A DNA stretch of 64,000 nucleotides from Amycolatopsis azurea DSM 43854 (GTDB taxonomy: Bacteria; Actinomycetota; Actinomycetes; Mycobacteriales; Pseudonocardiaceae). Made by a program: the position numbers and the translations under genes. This document shows, one piece after another, positions 56,988 to 63,890 of the stretch. The stretch spans positions 62,001 to 126,000 of the forward strand of contig NZ_MUXN01000010.1 of the NCBI RefSeq assembly GCF_001995215.1, written 5' to 3'. Every line of letters starts with the position of its first letter. Positions within the stretch are counted from its first letter, which is position 1. The notes under the pieces were generated by a model. It did no database searches. It saw nothing but the letters and a program-made list of their open reading frames with translations, and was not told where the DNA came from.

Positions 56988-57632
56988 TCAGACCTCCACG
57001 GGCGGTCCCCAAACGCGGTTCGGCCGGTCGGTGTCCAGCCGATAGTCGGTGACGTGGGCGTCGCCCAGCCTACGGCCGAGGTCCGCCGCCGCCTCCAGTG
57101 GCCGCGCGGGATCGCGTTCCACCTCGCCCCGGCTGTTGCCGACGCCGACGACGATCCCGGCGAGGTCCTGGCGCAGGTAGCGGGTGAGTTCCTGGAACTG
57201 GGCTTCGAGCCCGAGTGTCGCGCCGCGGTAGCTCTCCTCGCAGGAGATCAGCACGGCGGCGCGTTTGTTCATCAGCCCCGGCACGACCTCGGCGGTGTGC
57301 GGCGAACTGCCGGAGGTGTAGCAGAAGAACCGGTCGAAGAACGACTTGAGCCGGCCGGTCATGCCGTACCAGTGCAGCGGTGTCGCGTAGACGATCGCGT
57401 CCGCCGGGAGCACGTGGTCGAACAGCAGCCGCTCGTAGTCGTCCGCGATCCCGCAAGCCCCGTCGGCCAGCCGGCATTCGCGACAGTCCCCCAACGGCGA
57501 CTCGACGAAATCGGAGAGGCGGACGAAGCCGACCGTGTGCCCGGCTTCCTCCGCCCCTTTGCCCAGCGCCTGGGCGAGTGCCCAGGAATTGCCCTCACGA
57601 CGCGGGCTCGAATCCAGCACCAAGACCTTCAC
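56988..57632 (-). CDS. NADPH-dependent FMN reductase/flavodoxin-fold protein
   Basis: 214 residues from GTG 57632 (VKVLVLDSSPRREGNSWALAQALGKGAEEAGHTV). The phosphate-binding SSPRREGNS loop, CRECRLADGACGIADDYERLLFDHVLPADAIVYATPLHWYGMTGRLKSFFDRF (CxxC-type plus TPLHWYGM) are typical of the iron-sulfur-flavoprotein-like/NADPH-dependent FMN reductase family. It probably transfers electrons from NAD(P)H to quinones or iron. Its ribosome site GGGGAG lies inside a long 5' hairpin (57640-57683). Paired with a LacI gene. Confidence 0.85.
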   Translation of the reverse strand: MKVLVLDSSPRREGNSWALAQALGKGAEEAGHTVGFVRLSDFVESPLGDCRECRLADGACGIADDYERLLFDHVLPADAIVYATPLHWYGMTGRLKSFFDRFFCYTSGSSPHTAEVVPGLMNKRAAVLISCEESYRGATLGLEAQFQELTRYLRQDLAGIVVGVGNSRGEVERDPARPLEAAADLGRRLGDAHVTDYRLDTDRPNRVWGPPVEV

Positions 57633-57639
57633 GTGGTTC

Positions 57640-57683
57640 TCCCCGGAGAGACTGAAAAAACGCTTTTGCAGTCTCTCCGGGGA
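57640..57683 (-). promoter_or_regulatory. 5'-leader hairpin that covers the ribosome site
   Basis: 15-bp arms TCCCCGGAGAGACTG and complement, with an inner AAAA/TTTT stem around GCG. On the minus strand the 3' arm ends in GGGGA, part of the GGGGAG ribosome site of the flavodoxin-like gene, 8 bases before GTG 57632. Confidence 0.65.
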
Positions 57684-57722
57684 AGGTTTCACCTGTCAAG
57701 CGGCCTGGTCGGGCCGCCGGGG

Positions 57723-58427
57723 TCAGGCGACCTTGGCGGCGGCCGCGAGGATGACCTCCGCGACGAAGTCCGGCCGCGAGACCGACACCGCGTGCGAGGC
57801 GTCGATCCTGGTGACCTCCGAACCGGCACGCTCGGACATGAACGCCTGCGCGGCGGCGGGGATCGCGTGGTCCTGCTCGGCGATCAGCGCCCAGGACGGC
57901 ACGTTCTTCCACGCCGGCTCGCCGTCGAACGGGGTGGCGAGCGCGCGTTCGGTGACCGGGCGCTGGGTGACGGCCATGACGTCGGCGGTCTCCGCGGGGA
58001 CGTCGGCCGCGAACACGTCCGAGAAGTTCTCGGGCTTGATCGACAACTCGCCCTGCGAAGCCAGGACGTTCGTGGTGTCCGGGCCCAGCTTGCTTCCCTC
58101 GAACTTGCCGGACAGCTCGAACACGCTCTCCCCCGCTTCCGGCTGGAAAGCGGCGATGTAGACGAGCGCCTTGACGTTCGGCGCGGTGGTGGCCGCGCGG
58201 CTGATCACCACACCGCCGTAGGAGTGCCCGGCCAGCACCACGGGGCCGTCCACTCCGTTGACGACGTCGGCGACGTAGTCCGCGTCGGACTCGATCCCGC
58301 GCAGCGGGTTCGACGCCGCCAGCACCCGGTAGCCCTGCTCACGCAGCTTCGGGACGACGCCGTTCCAGCTGGACGAGTCGGCGAAAGCACCGTGGACCAG
58401 GACGATGGTGGGCTTCTGGTTGCTCAT
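57723..58427 (-). CDS. Alpha/beta hydrolase (pyrethroid hydrolase/salicylate-esterase-like)
   Basis: 234 residues from ATG 58427 (GAAGGAACC upstream). IVLVHGAFADSSSWNGVVPKLREQGYRVLAASNPLRGIESDADYVADVV, GHSYGGVVISRAA (nucleophile Ser), QDHAIPAAAQAFMSERAG (Asp), DASHAVSVSRPDFVAEVI (His). This is the EstC/HNL/PNAE-like family, widespread in actinomycetes; often misnamed, substrate open. Divergent from a TetR gene across a 126-base region with a candidate operator, so probably repressed by it. Confidence 0.88.
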   Translation of the reverse strand: MSNQKPTIVLVHGAFADSSSWNGVVPKLREQGYRVLAASNPLRGIESDADYVADVVNGVDGPVVLAGHSYGGVVISRAATTAPNVKALVYIAAFQPEAGESVFELSGKFEGSKLGPDTTNVLASQGELSIKPENFSDVFAADVPAETADVMAVTQRPVTERALATPFDGEPAWKNVPSWALIAEQDHAIPAAAQAFMSERAGSEVTRIDASHAVSVSRPDFVAEVILAAAAKVA

Positions 58428-58450
58428 GATGGTTCCTTCGGAGTCAGGGA

Positions 58451-58462
58451 GAACGATCGGTC
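58451..58462. promoter_or_regulatory. Candidate TetR operator
   Basis: GAACGATCGGTC, near-palindrome centred on CGATCG (one mismatched pair). A related GAATGACCGTTC lies at 58524-58535. Both lie between the hydrolase and TetR genes. Confidence 0.45.
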
Positions 58463-58541
58463 TTTCTGCCTGAACAATGCTCCTCCGGAACCTCTTCCGC
58501 AACGTGACGAAGGTGACCTGGTGGAATGACCGTTCTTTCTC

Positions 58542-58547
58542 TAGAGT
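58542..58547 (+). promoter_or_regulatory. Putative -10 (TAGAGT), leaderless
   Basis: TAGAGT, 6 bases, then ATG 58554. Confidence 0.45.
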
Positions 58548-58553
58548 TGAGAG

Positions 58554-59114
58554 ATGCCGACTGTCGACAGGGACGTCCACCCGAAGGTCCGGCTGCTCGA
58601 GACAGCGTCACGGCTGTTCTACGCGGAGGGCATCCATGCCGTCGGCGTGGAACGCCTGGTCTCCGAAGCGGCCGTGACCAGGGCGACCTTCTACCGCCAC
58701 TACCCCACCAAGGACGACCTCGTCGCCGCGTACCTGAGCACGACGAGCGAGCGGATCCGCGCGGGCGTGGGTGCGGTGACCAGTGGGAAACCCGCGCGCG
58801 AAGCACTGCTGGCCGCGCTGGGCATCATCGGTGACCGGACGCTCGACGACGACTTCCGCGGCTGCCAGTTCCTCAACGCCGCCGCCGAATACCCCGATCC
58901 CGCACACCAGGTCCGCCAGGTCATCGACGACCACCGGGACTGGTTCTTCGGCGTCCTTCGCGACCTATCGCGCGACGCGGGTCATGACGATCCCGACCAC
59001 GCCGCCCGCACGCTCGTCCTGCTCCGCGACGGCGCGCTGCACGGCGGGAACCTCGACGACGCGGAAACGGTGCGCGCGACCCTGCGCCGCGCGGTCACCG
59101 ACGTCGTGGACTGA
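58554..59114 (+). CDS. TetR-family regulator of the adjacent hydrolase
   Basis: 186 residues. HTH: KVRLLETASRLFYAEGIHAVGVERLVSEAAVTRATFYRHYPTKDDLVAAYL. The C-terminal part (GCQFLNAAAEYPDPAHQVRQVIDDHRDWFFGVLRDLSRDAGHDDP, RTLVLLRDGALHGGNLDD) belongs to the TetR group with the conserved GCxFxNAAAE sequence, which usually controls divergent oxidoreductase or hydrolase genes. Leaderless transcript. Confidence 0.88.
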   Translation: MPTVDRDVHPKVRLLETASRLFYAEGIHAVGVERLVSEAAVTRATFYRHYPTKDDLVAAYLSTTSERIRAGVGAVTSGKPAREALLAALGIIGDRTLDDDFRGCQFLNAAAEYPDPAHQVRQVIDDHRDWFFGVLRDLSRDAGHDDPDHAARTLVLLRDGALHGGNLDDAETVRATLRRAVTDVVD

Positions 59115-59254
59115 GCTTCGACGCGGCCGCGTCGCGGATCCGTTTGATGCACTCCCCCGCACCGTCGTCACGGGCAGGACATCGCGTCTTCTCGACGGTC
59201 GTAACAAGTGCTACCTTCGCGGGAGGGGGCAGGCCGGACCGAGGAGCGGCGACG

Positions 59255-60838
59255 ATGAGGCTTTCTCCCAGCGCGCACGTCGACCCTTTCTGCCGCGACC
59301 GGCTGCCGCCCGCCGAGCAGTGGCCTGAGCTCGTGTTCGACCTGCCGGAGCTGCGCTATCCCGATCGGCTCAACGCCGCGACCGCGCTGCTCGACGAAAC
59401 CATCGCGCGACTGGGCCCGGACAGGCCCTGCCTGCTGTCCCCGACCCAAACGTGGACGTACGGCGAAGTCCTGGCCCGCGCGAACCGTGTCGCCAACGTC
59501 TTCGTCACCGATTTCGGTGTCGTGCCCGGTGCTCGGGTGCTGCTGCGGGGCACCAACACCCCATGGCTCGCGGTGGTGTGGCTGGCCGTGCTCAAGGCGG
59601 GCGCGGTGGCCGTCACGACCATGCCGATGCTGCGGCGGGCCGAACTCGACAAGATCGTCGGCCGCGCGAAGCCAGCACTCGCGGTCTGCGACGAACGCCT
59701 GCTGAACGAACTCCCGCCGGACCTGCCCGTCGTGTCCTACGGAACTGACCTCGCCGCCCGCGCGGAACGGCATCCGGCGACGTTCGCCGACGTCGAGACG
59801 GCGGCCGACGACGTCGCCCTGCTCGCCTTCACCTCCGGCACGACCGGATCACCGAAGGCGACCATGCACTTCCACCGCGATCTGCTCGCGATCGCCGACA
59901 CGTTCTCGAGGCACGTCGTGCGGCCGACGTCGGACGATCTCTTCTGCGGAACGCCGCCGCTGGCCTTCACCTTCGGCCTCGGCGGGCTGCTGATCTTTCC
60001 TTTGCACGTCGGCGCGGCGACGCTTCTGGTAGAACGCGCCACTCCGGCGGAACTCTCCGCCATCGTCGCGGGCAAGAGCGTCACGGTCCTCTTCACCGCC
60101 CCGACCGCGTACCGGGCGATCCTGAACGCAGGCGACGGAGGGCTCCTGGCCGGAGTGCGCCGCGCGGTCTCGGCGGGCGAGTCGCTTCCCGCTCCCGTGG
60201 CCGAGCGGTACCGGGAGGTCGTCGGGCGGCCGCTGATCGACGGGCTCGGCAGCACCGAAATGCTGCACGTCTTCATCTCCGCCGCCGACGACGACGCGCG
60301 ACCGGGCGCGACCGGGAAGGTCGTGCCCGGCTACCGGGCCGCCGTCGTCGACATCGACGGCTCGCCCGTTCCCGACGGAACACCCGGTTTCCTTGCCGTA
60401 CAAGGCCCCACGGGCTGCCGGTACCTCGAAGACCCGCGCCAGCGCGACTACGTCCGCGACGGCTGGAACATCACCGGCGACACCTACGTCCGTGACGCGG
60501 ACGGCTACTTCCGGTTCGTCGCGCGCAGCGACGACATGATCATCTCCTCGGGCTACAACATCGCCGCGCCCGAGGTCGAGGAAGTCCTGCTCGCCCATCC
60601 GGATGTCGAGGAATGCGCGGTGATCGGCACGCCGGACCCGGACCGCGGCTCGGTCGTGACGGCGTTCGTCGTACCGCGCTCCGGCGTCGAACAGGGCCCA
60701 CGGTTCGCGCAGGCGCTTCAGGATCACGCGAAAGCGACCGCGGCGCCGTACAAGTACCCGCGGCGCGTCCGGTTCATCGAGGCGTTGCCACGCAACGCGA
60801 GCGGGAAGCTTCAGCGCTACTTGCTACGGGACCTGTGA
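59255..60838 (+). CDS. Benzoate-CoA-ligase-family acyl-CoA synthetase
   Basis: 527 residues from ATG 59255 (GAGGAG upstream). Adenylate-forming P-loop FTSGTTGSPKATMHFHRDLL, then LAFTFGLGGLLIFPLHVGAA, GLGSTEMLHVFISA, NITGDTYVRDADGYFRFVARSDDMIISSGYNIAAPEVE and C-terminal Lys in NASGKLQRYLL. The pattern (HRD after the P-loop, GSTEMLHIF) is that of benzoate/2-aminobenzoate-CoA ligases. It activates an aromatic acid with ATP and CoA. No downstream aromatic-CoA enzymes are adjacent. The substrate is uncertain. The stop overlaps the convergent TetR gene by 22 bases. Confidence 0.85.
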   Translation: MRLSPSAHVDPFCRDRLPPAEQWPELVFDLPELRYPDRLNAATALLDETIARLGPDRPCLLSPTQTWTYGEVLARANRVANVFVTDFGVVPGARVLLRGTNTPWLAVVWLAVLKAGAVAVTTMPMLRRAELDKIVGRAKPALAVCDERLLNELPPDLPVVSYGTDLAARAERHPATFADVETAADDVALLAFTSGTTGSPKATMHFHRDLLAIADTFSRHVVRPTSDDLFCGTPPLAFTFGLGGLLIFPLHVGAATLLVERATPAELSAIVAGKSVTVLFTAPTAYRAILNAGDGGLLAGVRRAVSAGESLPAPVAERYREVVGRPLIDGLGSTEMLHVFISAADDDARPGATGKVVPGYRAAVVDIDGSPVPDGTPGFLAVQGPTGCRYLEDPRQRDYVRDGWNITGDTYVRDADGYFRFVARSDDMIISSGYNIAAPEVEEVLLAHPDVEECAVIGTPDPDRGSVVTAFVVPRSGVEQGPRFAQALQDHAKATAAPYKYPRRVRFIEALPRNASGKLQRYLLRDL

Positions 60839-61431
60839 GCGACGGGAAGCGGTTCACCGTGGTCGGCGCGCAGGCCGTCGAGGGAGATGCGCAGCAACCG
60901 GTTCCACATCAGCGGTCGGCACTCGTCGGTGAGCTGGACGGCGTGGCCCAAGGAGACCAGCAGGAGCAGCAGGTCTTCGGTGGTCACCCCGGGACGCAGG
61001 AGGTCCGCGGCGCCGGCACGCAGTTCTTCGATGACGAGCCGGAGCTGCTGGATACCCTCCAGATCAGGGTCTGACCAGGTCAGCGCGAAGTTCTCGACGA
61101 TCACGCGGTGACGCGCGTAGCCGGTCAGAGCCTGCTCGTAGAACCCGGTGAGCGCCGCCCAGGGATCTTCGGCGCCGATCGCCGCCTGCCGGGCGGATTC
61201 CGCCCACTTCGAGAAGTCCTGGCGCAGAACCGTCCGGATGAGATCTTCCTTCTTCGGGAAATGCCGGTAGAGCGTGCCCATGCCGACCCCGCTGCGGCGG
61301 GCGATCTCGCGCACGTCCACCGCGGTTCCCTGCTCGGCCAGCACTTCGGTGGCGGCCTCGACGATCGCCTCCTGGTTGCGGATCGCGTCGGCGCGACGCC
61401 GTGGGGCGTTTTCCGGTTCAGCCACTGCCAT
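60817..61431 (-). CDS. TetR-family regulator
   Basis: 204 residues from 61431. HTH: RRRADAIRNQEAIVEAATEVLAEQGTAVDVREIARRSGVGMGTLYRHFPKKEDLIRTVLRQDFSKW. Two inverted copies of GGAGCACTTGCTCC lie between this gene and the divergent F420-dependent (DDN-type) gene, marking it as the probable repressor of both. Confidence 0.88.
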   Translation of the reverse strand: MAVAEPENAPRRRADAIRNQEAIVEAATEVLAEQGTAVDVREIARRSGVGMGTLYRHFPKKEDLIRTVLRQDFSKWAESARQAAIGAEDPWAALTGFYEQALTGYARHRVIVENFALTWSDPDLEGIQQLRLVIEELRAGAADLLRPGVTTEDLLLLLVSLGHAVQLTDECRPLMWNRLLRISLDGLRADHGEPLPVAHRSRSK

Positions 61432-61453
61432 GGGCCGACCCTACCTCCTTTGC

Positions 61454-61467
61454 GGAGCACTTGCTCC
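61454..61467. promoter_or_regulatory. TetR operator, copy 1
   Basis: GGAGCACTTGCTCC: perfect 6-bp arms around CT; flanked by C and G that extend it by one pair. Confidence 0.65.
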
Positions 61468-61484
61468 GTTCCGTGCTACGTTGA

Positions 61485-61498
61485 GGAGCAAGTGCTCC
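61485..61498. promoter_or_regulatory. TetR operator, copy 2
   Basis: GGAGCAAGTGCTCC, the exact reverse complement of copy 1, 31 bp centre to centre; it lies 19 bases before the divergent start. Confidence 0.65.
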
Positions 61499-61517
61499 GG
61501 ATAGCGAAGGGGATGCC

Positions 61518-62015
61518 ATGTCCGACCCGTCCACGACCACCGCGAAAGACAGCTGGAACGACCGGATCATCGCCGAGTTCCGGGCGAACGCCGGATACGT
61601 CCCCTGGAGCAGCGAAGAGGACTTCGCCGCAGGGCGCCCCATCCCACCCCGGATGCCCGGATTCGACGAGCGGGGCATGCCGCTGATCCTGGTGCACCAC
61701 TTCGGGGCCAAGACCGGACGCGAACGGATCAGCCCGTTGTTCTACCAGCCGGTCGGCGACGACTGGGCCGTCTTCGGAACCCATGGCGGCAGCCCGCGGC
61801 ATCCGGTCTGGCACCACAATCTGATGGCGAATCCGCGGGCCACCGTCGAAGCGGGCTCGGAGACGGTGCCGGTCCTGGCCCGGCTCACACGGGGCGCGGA
61901 ACGCGAGCGGCTCTGGGCGAAAGAAGTGGCGCTCGTCCCGAAGTTCGCCGAGTTCGAGGCCGCCTCGGGCAGGCAGATCCCCGTGGTCCTGCTGGAGCGG
62001 GTCCCCCGGGACTGA
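61518..62015 (+). CDS. F420-dependent (DDN-type) nitroreductase/quinone reductase family protein
   Basis: 165 residues. LILVHHFGAKTGRERISPLFYQPVGDDWAVFGTHGGSPRHPVWHHNLMANPRATVEAGSETVPVLAR is the split-barrel pattern of deazaflavin-dependent nitroreductases (H-x-G-x-KTG-x-x-R, HPxWxxNLxANP). It uses F420H2 to reduce quinones or other substrates. The first ~45 residues include DSWNDRIIAEFRANAGYV, usual for this group. Divergent TetR controls it. A terminator hairpin follows. Confidence 0.9.
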   Translation: MSDPSTTTAKDSWNDRIIAEFRANAGYVPWSSEEDFAAGRPIPPRMPGFDERGMPLILVHHFGAKTGRERISPLFYQPVGDDWAVFGTHGGSPRHPVWHHNLMANPRATVEAGSETVPVLARLTRGAERERLWAKEVALVPKFAEFEAASGRQIPVVLLERVPRD

Positions 62016-62019
62016 GCGG

Positions 62020-62052
62020 CTTCCGTCCGAGTTCGTCCACATCGGACGGAAG
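62020..62052 (+). terminator. Terminator of the F420-dependent gene
   Basis: 11-bp arms CTTCCGTCCGA and TCGGACGGAAG, 11-base loop, 4 bases after the stop. Confidence 0.8.
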
Positions 62053-62096
62053 ACTGCGAATCCGCAGCCAGACCTCGATCGGCAAGTCGGTCGCGC

Positions 62097-62149
62097 GTTG
62101 CGAAAGCCACTTTCGCAACGTTGAAGGTTGCGAAAGTGGCTTTCGCAAC
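62097..62149. repeat. Long intergenic hairpin, family B copy 3
   Basis: Perfect 23-bp arms, loop GTTGAAG. Each arm is itself palindromic (GTTGCGAAAG ... CTTTCGCAAC), so alternative cruciforms can form. Includes GAAAGCCACTTTC/GAAAGTGGCTTTC. Confidence 0.88.
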
Positions 62150-62195
62150 ATGGCCGCGAACACTACCATAGCAGTTTTGATAAACTTTTTCGCGT

Positions 62196-62211
62196 TCGCA
62201 CGTTTGTTCGA
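62196..62211. promoter_or_regulatory. Candidate LexA (SOS) box
   Basis: TCGCACGTTTGTTCGA differs from the actinobacterial LexA site TCGAAC-N4-GTTCGA by one base, 19 bases before the truncated 13E12 gene. LexA sites are known upstream of some mycobacterial 13E12 genes. Confidence 0.5.
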
Positions 62212-62230
62212 TGACTGGTATTCTTGAGTC

Positions 62231-62523
62231 GTGTTCAGTCAACGAATCCTCGAACCGCCGCGAGAGCTGTGGCGTGCCGGTGCGCGCGAGCTCGCGCACG
62301 GCGTGGTCGAGCGCTTGTCGTTGGCACGGCAGGCGTTGGCCGAGGTCGGGCAGTTCCTGGCCGAGATCGAATCCCGGGGCCCGATGGAGTTGTTCGGGCA
62401 TGGATCGACCGCGGGCTGGTTCGCCGAAACCGCCCGGATCAGCCCCGGGGAAGCGCGTGACACCGTGGCGCGGGCGATGGCGTTGAACCAGAGCCGGAAT
62501 CTGGACGGCACCCCCGCACCCGC
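62231..62523 (+). pseudogene. Truncated DUF222/13E12 gene (N-terminal third only)
   Basis: About 97 residues remain: MFSQRILEPPRELWRAGARELAHGVVERLSLARQALAEVGQFLAEIE, then FAETARISPGEARDTVARAMALNQSRNLDGTPAP, typical of the DUF222 N-terminus. After about 62523 the frame runs antisense through the M20 peptidase gene and loses all similarity. The remaining ~300 residues and the HNH domain are absent. A deletion or insertion event joined its middle to the 3' end of the convergent peptidase gene. Confidence 0.75.
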
Positions 62524-63890
62524 CGGCCGAGGGCGTAAAACAGCGCCATGGCGAGCACGACACCCTCTCGGGCGATCGGGGCGGTCAGGTGTTCGTCGGG
62601 CGCGTGCTGGAGGCAGCCGGGGTAGGAATGCGGCAGCCACAGCGTCGGCAGACCGAGGACGTCGGTGAACACGTGGTTCGGCAGGCCGCCGCCGAAGCTC
62701 GGCAGGATCGCGACCGGGTGCTCGGAAACCTCGTCGAGGACATCTTTCGCCCAGCCCACCCACGGGTCGTCGACCGGGGTCCGGCTGGCGACGAAGCTGG
62801 CTTCAGCGGTGACGTCGACCATCGAGAACCCTTGCGCGGCAAGGTGTTTCGTGATCGCCTCGCCCACACCGTCGACGTCGGTGCCCGCGACGTAGCGCAG
62901 TTGCAGCATCGCGCGGGCCCGGCCGGGAATGGCGTTGACCGGCCGGTCGATGTCGGCCGCGCCGAGCGAGAGGACTTCGAGGGTGTTCCAGCCGTACAAC
63001 CGCTCGGCCGCGGTCAGCCCGGTGTCGCCCCAGCCCTCGTCCAGCGCCGGATCCCCCGGTGTGTCCCCGATTTCGAGGCCGGCGAGCGCCGCGCGGACGC
63101 TGTCCGGGAGTTCGGGCGGCAGGAGCGCGGGCACCTGGACGCGGCCGTGCCCGTCGACGAGACAGGCGATCGCCCCGGCGAGAGTGGTGGCGGGGTTGCG
63201 CAGGACCCCGCCCCAGTTCCCGGAGTGGTAGGCGTCGGGACGGAGGTCGACGTCGAGGGCGATCCGGACGCTGTCCCGCGCGCCGAGGAACAGCGTCGGC
63301 GTCGCCGCGTCCAGGCGCGGGCCGTCGGAGGCGATGAGGACGTCGGCGCTCAGTTTCTCCCGGTGCGCCGCGACGAACTCGTCGAGACCGGGCGAGCCGA
63401 TCTCCTCCCCGGTCTCGAACAGGAACTTGAGGTTGAACCCGAGCGACCCCTTCTCGGCGAGGAGCAGCTTGAGCGCGGTCAGGTTGATCAGATGCTGTCC
63501 CTTGTTGTCCGCCGAGCCGCGGCCGTACCAGCGTTCGCCGTCGGCGGTCAGCGTCCACGGGTCCCGGCCGTCGCTCCATCGGCCCTCGTGCCCGTCGACG
63601 ACGTCGGCGTGGCCGTAACAGAGGAGCGTCGGCAGCTCCGGAGACTCGATCCGGGTCCCGATCAGGAACGGGCCACCGTCCTGGTCGGGATTGGGATACG
63701 TCGTGACGGTACAGCCGAGCGCGTTCAGCGCCGGGGTCAGCACCTCGTCCAGGTATGCCTTGATGGCAACGCGACCACTCGGATGGTCACTGACGGTCGG
63801 ATACCGGACGAGGTCGGAGAGCTCGGCGAAGAAGGCCCCCGAGTCGACGTGCTCCTGGGCTTTCGAGACCAGTTCTGCGGGGATTGCCAC
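62439..63890 (-). CDS. M20-family metallopeptidase (dipeptidase/ArgE-DapE-like)
   Basis: 483 residues from GTG 63890 (GGGAG 6-7 bases upstream). M20 metal site: LLCYGHADVV (His), WYGRGSADNKGQ (bridging Asp), FETGEEIGSPG (catalytic Glu and metal Glu), ASDGPRLD (Asp); dimerisation-domain His in DAYHSGNWGG. Cytosolic di/tripeptidase or amidohydrolase. The catalytic region is complete. The last ~27 residues (RRVRGCRPDSGSGSTPSPAPRCHALPRG) are antisense to the truncated 13E12 gene and are foreign to the family, so the native C-terminus after FYALGR has been replaced. Confidence 0.88.
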   Translation of the reverse strand: MAIPAELVSKAQEHVDSGAFFAELSDLVRYPTVSDHPSGRVAIKAYLDEVLTPALNALGCTVTTYPNPDQDGGPFLIGTRIESPELPTLLCYGHADVVDGHEGRWSDGRDPWTLTADGERWYGRGSADNKGQHLINLTALKLLLAEKGSLGFNLKFLFETGEEIGSPGLDEFVAAHREKLSADVLIASDGPRLDAATPTLFLGARDSVRIALDVDLRPDAYHSGNWGGVLRNPATTLAGAIACLVDGHGRVQVPALLPPELPDSVRAALAGLEIGDTPGDPALDEGWGDTGLTAAERLYGWNTLEVLSLGAADIDRPVNAIPGRARAMLQLRYVAGTDVDGVGEAITKHLAAQGFSMVDVTAEASFVASRTPVDDPWVGWAKDVLDEVSEHPVAILPSFGGGLPNHVFTDVLGLPTLWLPHSYPGCLQHAPDEHLTAPIAREGVVLAMALFYALGRRVRGCRPDSGSGSTPSPAPRCHALPRG

